Source: Gracilaria gracilis (lineage: Eukaryota > Rhodophyta > Florideophyceae > Gracilariales > Gracilariaceae). From it: DNA of 64,000 bases. A program made the position numbers and the translations under genes. The notes under the pieces are model-generated. The model was not told the DNA's origin, searched no databases, and worked only from the letters and a program-made list of their open reading frames with translations. Positions 10,679-20,834 of the stretch are shown here, piece by piece. Positions within the stretch are counted from its first letter, which is position 1. Each line of letters begins with the position of its first letter. The stretch is from positions 310,001 to 374,000 of the forward strand of contig JARGSG010000227.1 of NCBI GenBank assembly GCA_030374805.1. The letters run 5' to 3'.

Positions 10679-11697
10679 ATGGGGGATCCCCTCCCGTCTT
10701 TCCAAGTGTTTGGAACCACTGTTATTGCAGAAGCTTTTGAAAGACCGAAGCTTGAAGCATTTGTTCGTCGCGCAAAAAATGAAAACCTTAAGATCGCCGT
10801 GATCACGTCTGGGGGCACATCGGTTCCTTTAGAACAACGTGCTGTGAGGTATCTTGACAATTTCAGCACAGGTACCCGAGGGGCTAGGTCCGCCGAAAAT
10901 TTCCTGATACAGCGGGATCAAGGACATGGGGGGTTAAGCTTCAAAGAAAATGCGTACGCTGTTGTCTTCTTGTGTCGAGAAGGTTCGAAACTTCCTTTCA
11001 TTCAAGATATATCTCCGCAAAGAATAGCAGACTTAAGTCAAATATCAGACAGTGAAGTGAAATTCCAAGACAAATCCATGGCGACAGCATTGAAAAAATG
11101 GAAAGAGACACAACGTCGCCTGTTCTTAGTCACTTACAAAACAGTTCAAGAGTATCTCTTTAGCTTATTTGCAGTGGCACAAATTCTGAGGCCGTTGGGG
11201 AAATCAGTTCTTTTCTTTCTGGCCGCCGCTGTATCAGACTTTTACATCACTTCTGATCGGCTTCCTGAGCACAAAATCCAGTCAAAAGGGGAAGACTTAG
11301 TAATTACTTTGAGTCGAGTTCCAAAATGTCTCGGTTTGCTTCGGCAAGAATGGGCTCCTGAGGCTTTCATTATCTCCTTCAAGGTAAGTCTTGCGCAACT
11401 GCCAGTAAACTTTTTGGCTCTCGCGATGACTAACCTGTATACACTCGCGTGTTGTCCGAATGATCATAGCTCGAAACAGATTCAGACCTCTTAGCCAAAA
11501 AGTCAGGGGCTGCACTTCAAAATTATGGGATGAATTGTGTTATCGGGAACTTATTACAGACTAGATACCAAGAAGTGCTGATTGTCGACGCAGATGGCCA
11601 GCGAGTACTCAAGAGCAGAAATGAGGATGAATGCTTGGAAGCGACGTTGGTGACTGAACTTGCGATAATGCATGAACGTCACATTGGGACTGGCTAA
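10679..11697 (+). CDS. PPCS: Phosphopantothenate-cysteine ligase, eukaryotic type (two exons)
   Basis: The enzyme ligates cysteine to 4'-phosphopantothenate, step two of coenzyme A synthesis. Exon 1 is 10679-11383. An 86-bp intron (GTAAGT...CATAG) leads to exon 2 at 11470-11697, total 310 residues. The splice joins FIISFK to LETDSDLL, the conserved family junction, in phase. N-terminal features include AVITSGGTSVPLE and DNFSTGTRGARSAE, matching the nucleotide-binding start of eukaryotic PPCS. The FLAAAVSDFYI segment and the NCVIGNLLQTRY segment of the C-terminus are also family hallmarks. There is no fused CoaC decarboxylase domain, as expected in eukaryotes. Confidence 0.92.
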
Positions 11698-11762
11698 TCA
11701 ATGTACTGTTCTTACATGCACGACACTTCTGACGACAGAGTCGTTGGCTGATGGGATGTGTG

Positions 11763-12509
11763 CTACAGCAACTCCAATTCCTCACTCTTCACAAGCTTCG
11801 CAACGCTTTTGTATCGTACGCAAAGGATGTCGTTTTTGTTTAGATTGATAGCGTCGCTCATTGCGTCCTCCCCGACAGCGATACGACCCACGTCTTCCCG
11901 GACTCGGCAGAAAACAAAGCGATCCAGATTAGGACCAGCGTCGTGCTCAACTGAACCATCCTTTTCAATGACTTGGATCTTCCGTGGCAACATAGACAAG
12001 AACGATTTCTTGAAATGGTCTTCCAACAAACTCTTATAGTCGGTAGCGTATCTCTTTTCAGCGTCAGACAAGTGGTCGAGCATATCCGTATCCTTGAATA
12101 AAAACAGAATGTTCTCCTCAATTTTCTTTATACGTACTCGGAAGTAGTGGCGAAGAACATAGTTAATGCGATCAAGTTCAAGTTTCTTTAGTTGCGACTC
12201 GAATGAAATACTGTCCTCGGTATCATCTTCCTCGTCAACGAGATCCGATTGCTGCTTTACTAGTGTCCGGATGACTTCTACGGTTTGACTTTCGTAAGGC
12301 AGGACCTCTGGGCTGAATTGTTCGTTTCGCGCCAGCATAGCCATCATGTCAATGGCCTCATTGAGGCCAGTTGGTGATGGGTCATCACCCCCTGGAGCGT
12401 TTGGAAGTCGGGACTGCGCACGCGCAACGTTACTTTGCTCCTCAGCGAGGGCCATCGACCCGAAGGAAAATCTGGGAATATCATCGCCATGGTCTGCGTG
12501 TGAAGACAT
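11763..12509 (-). CDS. SLD5: GINS complex subunit Sld5
   Basis: 248 residues from ATG 12509. Sld5 is one of four GINS subunits that, with Cdc45 and Mcm2-7, form the CMG replicative helicase. The disordered N-terminus leads to the helical A domain (LKKLELDRINYVLRHYFRVR, then IKKIEENILFL), and the C-terminal beta B domain contains NLDRFVFCRVREDVG and LNKNDILCVRYKSVAKLV, characteristic of Sld5. It converges on the PPCS gene with only about 65 bp between the stop codons. Confidence 0.9.
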   Translation of the reverse strand: MSSHADHGDDIPRFSFGSMALAEEQSNVARAQSRLPNAPGGDDPSPTGLNEAIDMMAMLARNEQFSPEVLPYESQTVEVIRTLVKQQSDLVDEEDDTEDSISFESQLKKLELDRINYVLRHYFRVRIKKIEENILFLFKDTDMLDHLSDAEKRYATDYKSLLEDHFKKSFLSMLPRKIQVIEKDGSVEHDAGPNLDRFVFCRVREDVGRIAVGEDAMSDAINLNKNDILCVRYKSVAKLVKSEELELL

Positions 12510-13263
12510 TGGTGCGAGTGAGCCAGAGCACGGCTTATTGGTCCCTTGATTGATACAGCGTGGTGTTCGAAAATGCAAGAGTATTCAGACAAGCTCGACG
12601 GCAAACCTCAACGTTAAGTTGAGTGGGTTACCCAGAGGAGCAGCGCTTCTGTACAAACTTTAAAAGTCGCTTGCCAGTTCCCAATACAACGGATATTGTG
12701 GCCGGATATGTATTGCTGTGAATGGGAATCTGGCGTCAAAGATGTTACTGGCGACGCAGGCATCCATGCACAAACGAGTTGATGGAGAAGTTTCCCGCCA
12801 AAATGGCAGGTTTTTCCCACCAAAACGAAACAGTCGTGCGAAGTATCTATTTGAGCTAATCATCCATCACCCCAACCGGTTTGGCGAAATTCGCATCGAT
12901 TGGAGTTGTTGCCCGAAAAGGTTTAATGTTGCGCTATTTTTTATTTCTGAAAGACCTGAAATGGAAAGCATTCCAGCTCTGCGCGAATGTACATAGATAC
13001 TAATGTATCTATCTACATGACCACGAAATTCCGGCATTTTCCCCCTTTGCTTCCGTTGCAAACATTTTCTACACTCGCAGCACGTCTATTTTTTTTGTAA
13101 GGCGACGAACAGCAATTCAAATATAATTCAAATACGAAGCACGAGGCTCAGATTTATACAAAGCCCCCACATATATATATCCGTTGCCGTTGTCGTCTTA
13201 ACAACCCGCGCATCGAAACTCTTCCTGGAACGTCAGCTTTTGTCGAAGTCTTCCCTGATCAAG
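12510..13263. other. Divergent promoter region of SLD5 and the HIT4-like gene
   Basis: No gene. An AT-rich run with ATATATATAT near 13168-13180 lies about 90 bp upstream of the HIT4-like ATG and could serve as a TATA-like element. T-rich and A-rich tracts occur near 13088-13130. Confidence 0.35.
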
Positions 13264-14556
13264 ATGCCTCCACGTCCGAGGAGAGGGCGTCAAGCCGCCA
13301 CCAGAGCAAGTGCCAGAGCAGGCGCTTCGGAAGTTGCAACAACAGGACGCGCGGGTAGAACAAGGGCCACACGCTCAAACCCGACGACGACGAAGCCTTC
13401 TGCGAGTTCCTCTGCCAAAGATTCAAAGGCTGCTGCATCGAAGTCCGCAAAGCCGAATTCAACTCGCACTGTCGTAAAGGAAGCTACATCAATCGAAAAG
13501 GGGAATGGTACCGAATCGAAGATTAAGAAGCAAGCCGCATCATCCCCTTTAGCGAAGGCAAGGTCTCAGTCGGCTGGTAAAAAACTTGGGAAAAGGTCTG
13601 CTCGCGATGAGGACGTTGGACCAGCGAAGAAGCTGCCTAAAACTGCCAAAATCCGAATTTCAAGAAGAACTGCCAGGGCCGTTTACGAAGAAGTGTGGAA
13701 AGACATTTATCTTGCTGGGACAGAATGGGATCAGATAAACGACGTATACAAGGAAGACTGGGACTTCGATCATCTCGATGATGCTCTTACCGAAGGAGAT
13801 CTAGCTGGAAAGAAAATCTACTTGTTTGGCGGAACGGAGCCACAATTGATAATGGTGGACGAAGATGACAAGAAGGGCGAAGTGATTCCAGTTCCTGTAA
13901 TAACAGCAATCGTTACAGATATATCTCCTCCTGCCACCGTAGGGCTCAAGAGTGTGCAAAGAACAAAGGAGGATATCGTCCCAATGGCCGATCTACGAAT
14001 TTCATGGCAGGCATACGCTCCACCAAATGTTGCTTTCCGAGCTCGCTTTAAGCCAAACGTTTACGTGCTGAAGTGCAACCAAAGATTTGTGTCTCTTAAA
14101 CCAAAGGGCGAAGAGGCCGTTCATAAGTACGACTACGTACTTCCATACTTCTTCTTCCCCGACAAGGAAGACGACGAAATTGTCGACACCGTTGTGTCAG
14201 TTTTAGTTGATCTTGAAGGCAGGCAGGCGCCCCTAATGTGCGAATTCGACTACGAAATGGACGAACTCGATGAATTTGTGGAGGAAACCTTGGATGATGA
14301 GGAGCTTGAGAAGGATAAGCACACTGATCAGTTAAAGAAGGCTATTGAAACAGCTGTTAAGAACGCGAAGCAGAAGCAAAAGGCGGAGAAGGAGCAACGT
14401 AAGAAACGCATTGAGGCGATGTCAAACGAAGAATTGGAAGCGATTAGAAACATGAAACTGATCAAATTCTATCCACAAAATGAGTGGCCAGATGTTTCAA
14501 AGGTCAAGTCCCGCCTCGTGAACAGGTATTACGGGCATGCACATGAAGTTCGTTGA
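13264..14556 (+). CDS. HIT4-like nuclear protein
   Basis: 430 residues from ATG 13264. The first 135 residues are Lys/Arg/Ala/Ser-rich, like a chromatin-associated tail. The rest resembles plant HEAT INTOLERANT 4 as I know the family: a WKDIYLAGTEWDQ start, GKKIYLFGGTEPQL, an SVQRTKEDIVPM segment, YDYVLPYFFFP, CEFDYEMDELDEFV, a Lys/Glu coiled coil, and the ending FYPQNEWPDVS to NRYYGHAHEV. In Arabidopsis HIT4 is needed for heat-induced chromocentre decondensation and release of transcriptional silencing. Assignment is by remembered motif order, so a profile search should confirm it. Its role in this organism is unknown. Confidence 0.72.
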   Translation: MPPRPRRGRQAATRASARAGASEVATTGRAGRTRATRSNPTTTKPSASSSAKDSKAAASKSAKPNSTRTVVKEATSIEKGNGTESKIKKQAASSPLAKARSQSAGKKLGKRSARDEDVGPAKKLPKTAKIRISRRTARAVYEEVWKDIYLAGTEWDQINDVYKEDWDFDHLDDALTEGDLAGKKIYLFGGTEPQLIMVDEDDKKGEVIPVPVITAIVTDISPPATVGLKSVQRTKEDIVPMADLRISWQAYAPPNVAFRARFKPNVYVLKCNQRFVSLKPKGEEAVHKYDYVLPYFFFPDKEDDEIVDTVVSVLVDLEGRQAPLMCEFDYEMDELDEFVEETLDDEELEKDKHTDQLKKAIETAVKNAKQKQKAEKEQRKKRIEAMSNEELEAIRNMKLIKFYPQNEWPDVSKVKSRLVNRYYGHAHEVR

Positions 14557-14801
14557 CTTTTTCGTACACATTTGATCCGTGAAAGCAACACATCTGTCCT
14601 TATCACCTCCGCATGAACAAGAAAAATTTTCGGAGGTAACCTTCTACCCTTGGTACTGTCTTTTACTCTAGATCCCTCCCAGTTTCGGAAATAACTCTTT
14701 ATCTTAATTCCTAGATAACATATCAAAAACGAACTCTTCAATCTGAGAAACGAAGAACACGATAATTGATCTAAGCCTGAAAGAGAGCCCAATAACTGAC
14801 G
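14557..14801. other. Short convergent intergenic spacer
   Basis: This lies between the stop codons of the HIT4-like gene and WDR70. No gene is seen; it is presumably the two 3' UTRs. Confidence 0.4.
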
Positions 14802-16925
14802 CTAATGGGGGTCTGAACCAGTGTGCTTCCTGAACTTCCTGAGCTTGTCCCTGTCGTAAATTGCTTTCCTCGATTCCTCTTCTTCCTCTTCTGCTGTCTT
14901 TTCTGCTAACAAAGGCGTGGGTTGGGTCTTCTCATATATCTTCGTGAATTGAGGGTCTTTGCTTGCTACATCAGCATACTGAAGAAGTGCTTCTCTCGGA
15001 TCCCGGGACCACTCCTTGGATACTTCTTGCTTCGAAAGATGTTGAGCAAGTGTGGACGACTTTCCACCAGTTCGCTTCGGAAGTGAAGTTGGCTTCAACA
15101 CCGACGTCCCGGTCTTCTTTGACATGGTCTCAGTGTCAATGCCCGAAGCAATTGCTGATATCTTACCCTTGTTGGGAAGCAATGATGATCCCGGAACCGC
15201 GATCCCGACGCCAACTGAAGCCATTCCTTGGACTTTTCGACTCACTGTTTTGGCCAGGCAATTGAGAACACCTCTGTGGCTGTAAATCGTATCATAGTAC
15301 ACTAGTATATGTCCACTTCCCGTTCCGACGATCAATTGATTCAATGATTCCTTCCACATGAGAGATATAACGCTTCCCGTGTCCTTACCACAATCAATTT
15401 GCATCAACTCTTTCATTTCCTTCATAGAGAATAGTCTAATGGAACCAGCTGGACCGCCCGACTTCTTTGTCATGCTTGTTCCTGTTGCAAAGATATCACC
15501 AGAGGGGCCAAGGAAACAAACATTTGTCTCCGAGATAGAGTTCGGAAGTCCCTCAAATGTCCCTACAGGTTCGTTGAAGCGACGTGTGTCATAGACACGC
15601 AGACAATCATCTGAACTACGAGCCAACACGAAGGGCTGTGTTGAAGGCGGAGAGCAACATATACCAGTTATTTCTTCACCCTGTTTTGTATCTGCTGCTG
15701 ATTGAGATGCAGGTTGACTTGTGCTTGACCGTATGTCAAAAACTTTTACTGTCCCATCACTACACCCAAAAGCTGCACTGTGACAATCATGCATCCAGTC
15801 GAAAGCCGTTGCGATTATCCGACCTCCATGACGGTTTCTTAGCCTCTTGACAGACAGTTGGGTCATGACTGGAATTCTGACCATGGGTTTCCGAGATGTT
15901 CGATGAACATCCCAAACCCGTATCGTGCCATCCAATGACGTCGTGGTAATCTGAGACGCAGTAGAATCTTGATGTGGATGCCATTTGGCAGCCGCAATAG
16001 AAGCAGTGTGGCCTTTGGTTCTCGCCGCGTCAACTATATACATATCTCCTTGCATAGTCTGGGCAAGACTGGAGCCCTCTCTATCCATGATAACGGCAGA
16101 GTTAGCCCTTCCTGAACACAGAAGTTGACCCCCATAGGTCGACCATTCAATGGTCCGGAGAGGGCATTCTCCAAGTGGTTTAAATGTTCGGAATGGTGTC
16201 ATGTTAGAATTCATAGAGTTGAAGTCCCACATCTTTGCTTCAGAATCCAGGGAAACAGAAACCAGTCGATTCCCAGCATTGTCTATCGTGATACCAGTGA
16301 CATAGGAATTGTGGGATGACCCCATTTGAGCTTTGTTTTGAACCGGAATACCCTGTTGAGTTAAAATGTCGTGACTGGTCTGAAACTGAGGATGTGGTAA
16401 CGCTGGCCCCAGTGGGGCTTCTTCGTCACTGCCGCTACTATCGTCCGAGGTAGAATCATCTATGATCTTAGGGTCAATTTTAGGATTGGGTTTCTTTCGT
16501 TTTCTCTGGCTCTCAAGCATGTTCTTTACATTGCTTTGAGCTCTAGGACGTGGTTCTTTCACATGACGAAGAAAATGTTCCTCTTCTTCCGTCGATGCTG
16601 GCGCATGAGGCTCGGCTCCTTTTACATCGCTCTGAAGTTCCTCCGTTGTGAAGGCGTCTTTTGAGGTGGGACTAAGATGCGGTGGTGGTGATTCTGCCTG
16701 TTTTTCCTTTGAAGCAGCGTATGATATATACCGTTTGTGCTTTCTTAATTGCTCCAACTCCTGTTCTTCTGAGAGAAGTTGGGGTTCAGTGCTTTTTTCT
16801 TCATTTTCTTTCTCGCGCAGCGTTTCCAAAGCAGGATTTGAATCGCGGTTGCCGCGGAACAGGCCGAAACGTTTCCTCTCGGTTTTCTCATCACCTGACT
16901 CATCTTCTGTTTGAAAAAAAGACAT
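14802..16925 (-). CDS. WDR70: WD40-repeat protein, WDR70 type
   Basis: 707 residues from ATG 16925. A charged, disordered N-terminus contains EEEEHFLRHVKEPRPRAQ and a long acidic/Ser stretch. A beta-propeller begins after the linker GPALPHPQ. WDR70-specific features include VTGITIDNAGNRLVSVS, the GDMYIVDAARTKGHTASI strand and a DGTIRVWDV repeat. The C-terminus ends with basic and Glu-rich segments typical of the family. Known members (human WDR70, yeast Wdr70) associate with CRL4-DDB1 and promote histone H2B monoubiquitination in DNA repair. That role is inferred from the family. Confidence 0.85.
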   Translation of the reverse strand: MSFFQTEDESGDEKTERKRFGLFRGNRDSNPALETLREKENEEKSTEPQLLSEEQELEQLRKHKRYISYAASKEKQAESPPPHLSPTSKDAFTTEELQSDVKGAEPHAPASTEEEEHFLRHVKEPRPRAQSNVKNMLESQRKRKKPNPKIDPKIIDDSTSDDSSGSDEEAPLGPALPHPQFQTSHDILTQQGIPVQNKAQMGSSHNSYVTGITIDNAGNRLVSVSLDSEAKMWDFNSMNSNMTPFRTFKPLGECPLRTIEWSTYGGQLLCSGRANSAVIMDREGSSLAQTMQGDMYIVDAARTKGHTASIAAAKWHPHQDSTASQITTTSLDGTIRVWDVHRTSRKPMVRIPVMTQLSVKRLRNRHGGRIIATAFDWMHDCHSAAFGCSDGTVKVFDIRSSTSQPASQSAADTKQGEEITGICCSPPSTQPFVLARSSDDCLRVYDTRRFNEPVGTFEGLPNSISETNVCFLGPSGDIFATGTSMTKKSGGPAGSIRLFSMKEMKELMQIDCGKDTGSVISLMWKESLNQLIVGTGSGHILVYYDTIYSHRGVLNCLAKTVSRKVQGMASVGVGIAVPGSSLLPNKGKISAIASGIDTETMSKKTGTSVLKPTSLPKRTGGKSSTLAQHLSKQEVSKEWSRDPREALLQYADVASKDPQFTKIYEKTQPTPLLAEKTAEEEEEESRKAIYDRDKLRKFRKHTGSDPH

Positions 16926-17668
16926 ACCGGAATAAAATGTCTGACCTTAGTATTTCTCGCATTACAGATTGCTACATCGAGAAAGAAGTGCCACCGCAGG
17001 TCACGTATAAACGCGCAGCTGGCCAGAGAGAAAGTTATAGGTTGGTATAAAGTGTGAGCTCGGCACTCAAGACTTGTGCACAAAGGCTCCGTCCTTCAGA
17101 ACCTTGAGCGGATCGAATGAGCGACGCAGCAGTTGCGGTACTTGGAATTACGTCTGGACGTTTACCATTCTGCTTTCATAACATCAAATACTCGTGGAAA
17201 GCAAACCACCCTCCTCTGTGGCAGAAAGGGATAACGAACGAACATCTTCGTCGTTTCATGATTCACCCAATTTGTCGACAGTGTACTGTTGTAGAGATAT
17301 CGACGAAAACACATCGAAAGTCAGGACTTGAATTTTTTTGTTAAAACTACGGCATACTTCTGGTTTGAAGGACGATGTTGCGCTGTCCCACGTGTGCCCC
17401 GCTGCCCCCGAACCAAGCCAAAGTGGACACCTCCGTGTCCACAAGGTGGACCAAAAAGTCCATAGTTTGCGCCTCATGCATGATATTGCCCAACAGCATC
17501 TGTGAAGGCTTTCACATCTGAACTCATGCGTACACACACACCAACGTAATATTTCTCCCAGCCGCGTTTTGTACGTCGTCGTGTCTCGTGCCGAACAAGA
17601 CGACCGAGCCAATCCCGCGTTGTTCGACATAGCATAAACACCTACTCACATCTCTCACAAAACCAACC
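16926..17668. other. Divergent intergenic region
   Basis: Promoter region between WDR70 and the DFRP1-like gene. Only short ORFs, no domain recognised. Confidence 0.4.
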
Positions 17669-18424
17669 ATGCCTCCGAAGAAAAAAAAGGCCGAAGAGCA
17701 GAAGAAGAAAATAGTCGACGACAAGACTTTTGGGCTCAAGAACAAGAAAAAGAGTCGCAAGGTTCAGCAATATGTGGAAACTGTTAAGAAGCAGGCAAAT
17801 CAGAAGGTTGACGGTCCGCGAAAGAGGTCGGCCGGTGCAGGGTCTTCTTCGGCTGCGAGCAATGCCCGCCTCGCCCAAATGCAGGCTCGACTCGCAGAGC
17901 TTGAGCTCATGAACCAACCTGTGAAGGACAAGCCGAAGAAGATGTCTGCTGAAGAGGCAGAGCGTAAGCGACTCGAAGAGGAAGCTGAGAAGGAAAGAAT
18001 TCGAATCGCTAATCTACCTGTAGAGGACCAGATTGAAGAGGAGCGAGCAAAGCTTACCACACGTACTCCGGTCACCAAGGAACTCTTCCTCGTATGGAAA
18101 GAAGAGAAAATGAGCGAGAAAAAAGCTGCGGAAGAAGCAAAGAAAGCTGTTGCTTACAAGAAGATGTCCAAAGCGGAGAGGTCTAGGGGTCAGGGCTTAA
18201 CTGGGAGGGAACTGTTTCAGGCTAATGCTGATATCTTCGTTGACGACGAAGAGGCGGACGATACTGTACTTAAAGCCGATAATGATTATACCGGATCCGA
18301 CGACGAAAATCATGCTACCCTCTCTGACGTGCAACCAGATGCGGCTTTGTTCGAAGGGGAGGCTGATGGTGGTTTACCTGAGTCGGCTGAGGTCACGGTT
18401 GGCGACGAATCTTTATTCACTTAG
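17669..18424 (+). CDS. DFRP1/ZC3H15-like protein lacking CCCH zinc fingers
   Basis: 251 residues. The N-terminus MPPKKKKAEEQKKK with KIVDDKTFGLKNKK is the signature of ZC3H15/DFRP1 and yeast Tma46. The C-terminal DFRP region is also present: a Glu-rich lead-in, TKELFLVWKEEKMSEKKA, LTGRELFQANADIFVDDEEA and a short ending DESLFT. Family members bind and stabilise the ribosome-associated GTPase DRG1. The two CCCH zinc fingers that normally lie between these regions are absent, replaced by about 100 residues of charged helix, and the protein is about 60% of the usual length. No intron that could hide the fingers was found within the continuous frame. Confidence 0.75.
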   Translation: MPPKKKKAEEQKKKIVDDKTFGLKNKKKSRKVQQYVETVKKQANQKVDGPRKRSAGAGSSSAASNARLAQMQARLAELELMNQPVKDKPKKMSAEEAERKRLEEEAEKERIRIANLPVEDQIEEERAKLTTRTPVTKELFLVWKEEKMSEKKAAEEAKKAVAYKKMSKAERSRGQGLTGRELFQANADIFVDDEEADDTVLKADNDYTGSDDENHATLSDVQPDAALFEGEADGGLPESAEVTVGDESLFT

Positions 18425-18497
18425 GCGCTCTTGGACTGTACAGATTGCATTGCGAGAAACTTCAACTGTGTGTCCATTGTAATTCTCTACCATACTC

Positions 18498-20834
18498 CTA
18501 TCCTTCTGGGGGTGGGGGAGCTGCACCACTTTGCAACAGTCGATTGAGCTCTGCACGAAGCATTGATCTCGCTTCGCCAGCTAGAATACTGTCGAGACTT
18601 CCAGTCACTTCCCACGCTCTGTTAACAAGTTCTGCCTCATCAAATATGCGTTGTAGCATTTCAGTAAATACTTCCGCGAGCTTATCGATTTCAGCTCGAT
18701 TTAGATCCTCTTCATCTATTTCCTTTTTATACAAACCCCTGGATATCCTTTGCATGCAACAGTACATGAGCTTAGCACCAGAAGCGCTTCGAAAAGTGGT
18801 CAGAAAGGCATCAGGACGACCAGAATGAGTTGAGCTGAATGAAGACAGCATTGTTATGCAATCCAACGCTGACGTGTGCGAGTCGCCTATCGTCTGAAGC
18901 GACTTGGATATGATATCGCCGTTCACGGACAACGTGGAACGTTGAGAGCGTTGGAGAGAATATATCATGGCCCCTAAGCTTTCGAACACCGAAGGAATAA
19001 CCCGAATTCGCTCAGATATGTCAAGAATGTCTAAGACTCTTGCCAGATATCTTCTGCCCTTCTCCAACACGCAAAGCGTGCCAAAGAATTTGAGCCCCGG
19101 GTTTGCAACGATCGCAGAATCAGGCGGTTCTTCATCCGTGCTTTCGATATGTAGTGTTTGAAGAAGACTACGAATTTGGTCTTCCAACACTTCGCCGCTT
19201 TCTCCTCTGACAATGTCGTGAATCACAGCTATGATATCATAACCTCTCTCAATCTCATGTCTTACTTTCACTCTCTCGTCGTCCCGAAGCAGCTTGGATT
19301 CATGTCCTTTACCAGTTTTGCGTTCAATCGAGCTGAAGTCCATAACCCTTCTTGGGGCCTTAGGGTTCCATGTTTGAACTGAACCGAGTGCAGTCGCTAG
19401 AGCGCTCATGGAAGACTCATTTGACTGTGAAGATGAGGGTAGCTGCTTTTCATTAGACTGCAGGGAACGCTTCAATCGGCGACTTCTGTACGGGCGACCA
19501 CTGGTCCCGCGCAATCGATTTCTTAGTCTCGTTTCATTAACGCTTTTCGCAAGATCCGAATATAATTCCCCTACCCCAAGCTTCTCATTCCTCCGATACA
19601 TACCATTATAGTAATCATCCTTATACGTAACTGCCGATTCTACCTGCCTCAAATACACCCTGAAGACCAACTCCTGGTCTTTGTCGGTCATTGACTCCAG
19701 ACGGTTTGCTTTTTTCCCATGCCTTCTAGGTTCTGGTCTTCCTTCGGAGGTTCTGTTGCCCATGTTTTGTTCATGTTTCGCCTCCGAAGCCTTATCTATA
19801 CTTGCTTCCAATAAGCGGCGTTCCAACTCCCGCACATCCACTGCTTCATTTCTTGGATCACGTGAAGTATTGGATTCCCCCTTGTTGTGAAGCGCAGAAA
19901 GAACCCGTGAATTTCCATTTGAAGCATACATGGGATTTGAGCTAGAACGATTTACGGAAGATTGTGCGTGACCATTGCCAAACAGACCAGATCTGAGCAC
20001 ATTTTCTGATGTGCGCTCCTGACTTGGTGCTTGAAAACCAAACGCACGCGTCTGTTCATCACGCACAACATTTTGGCTTTGTTTCGGAACAGGCGCGTTT
20101 TGCTGTCCAAGCTGACGCGATTGAAGCCAGGCAAGGTAGCGAATCTGATTGACACGAGTATAAAACTCATTGAGTATCCGTTGGCGCGCAGCGGTTTGAT
20201 GTTCATCAAACTTGGCTCTGTCAAATACAACGCCAGCATTCTGTGCTGCAATTGCTTCTCTTAGTTGAAGCTCCGCCGTTTCCTTGTGGCGCATTAACAA
20301 CTGCCGTGTTTGTTGTTCATAGTACGCAATCATTGTTCGTTCGTATTCCTGAGGATTCACTAATGAAGACGGTTGTTGGGGAAATTGCGGTTGAGCACTT
20401 GTTACTGGCTGCGAGGCATGGTCGCTGGGAGGAGAACCTGAAAAAGAGAGTTGTTGAGGGTGGGGAGGGTAAGAGTGCTGCTTGCCCATTCGCTGTGCAT
20501 CTCGTTGTCCTTGTACAGCTTTTAGCAGACGATTCCACGCCGCGTCCGATGGCGCTGCGTTCTGGTCACTTCGCGGCAGGGGGGGACGGTTTTCAAACAG
20601 ATCGCTTCGTGTAGTCTGAGAGGACGGTGATGCATATCGGGATCTTTGCACAACCTCTTTCTCCTCCTCAATTCTTCGAGAAAGGGTTTGATGATCCGGT
20701 TTCCACACCGCATCAGAAGCATCATCACCAGCCTTGATGTCCCCAATATCTCCAAACGTTAGGTCATTAGCTGCGTCTTCCTCGTCTTCATTACCCGGTG
20801 CGGAAATGTGGCCAAAGTAATCGTCGTCTTCCAT
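18498..20834 (-). CDS. PAT1: PAT1-like mRNA decay factor
   Basis: 778 residues from ATG 20834 (MEDDDYFGH); the frame extends eight codons further with GTG but no ATG. Pat1 links deadenylated mRNA to decapping, binding Dhh1/DDX6 through an N-terminal motif and Lsm1-7 through its C-terminal helical repeat. A short acidic N-terminal motif, a Gln/Pro-rich middle, the conserved block MTDKDQELVFRVYLRQVES with DDYYNGMY, PRRVMDFSSIERKTG and a helical C-terminal domain follow in the expected order. It converges with the DFRP1-like gene, with about 75 bp between stop codons. Confidence 0.85.
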   Translation of the reverse strand: MEDDDYFGHISAPGNEDEEDAANDLTFGDIGDIKAGDDASDAVWKPDHQTLSRRIEEEKEVVQRSRYASPSSQTTRSDLFENRPPLPRSDQNAAPSDAAWNRLLKAVQGQRDAQRMGKQHSYPPHPQQLSFSGSPPSDHASQPVTSAQPQFPQQPSSLVNPQEYERTMIAYYEQQTRQLLMRHKETAELQLREAIAAQNAGVVFDRAKFDEHQTAARQRILNEFYTRVNQIRYLAWLQSRQLGQQNAPVPKQSQNVVRDEQTRAFGFQAPSQERTSENVLRSGLFGNGHAQSSVNRSSSNPMYASNGNSRVLSALHNKGESNTSRDPRNEAVDVRELERRLLEASIDKASEAKHEQNMGNRTSEGRPEPRRHGKKANRLESMTDKDQELVFRVYLRQVESAVTYKDDYYNGMYRRNEKLGVGELYSDLAKSVNETRLRNRLRGTSGRPYRSRRLKRSLQSNEKQLPSSSQSNESSMSALATALGSVQTWNPKAPRRVMDFSSIERKTGKGHESKLLRDDERVKVRHEIERGYDIIAVIHDIVRGESGEVLEDQIRSLLQTLHIESTDEEPPDSAIVANPGLKFFGTLCVLEKGRRYLARVLDILDISERIRVIPSVFESLGAMIYSLQRSQRSTLSVNGDIISKSLQTIGDSHTSALDCITMLSSFSSTHSGRPDAFLTTFRSASGAKLMYCCMQRISRGLYKKEIDEEDLNRAEIDKLAEVFTEMLQRIFDEAELVNRAWEVTGSLDSILAGEARSMLRAELNRLLQSGAAPPPPEG

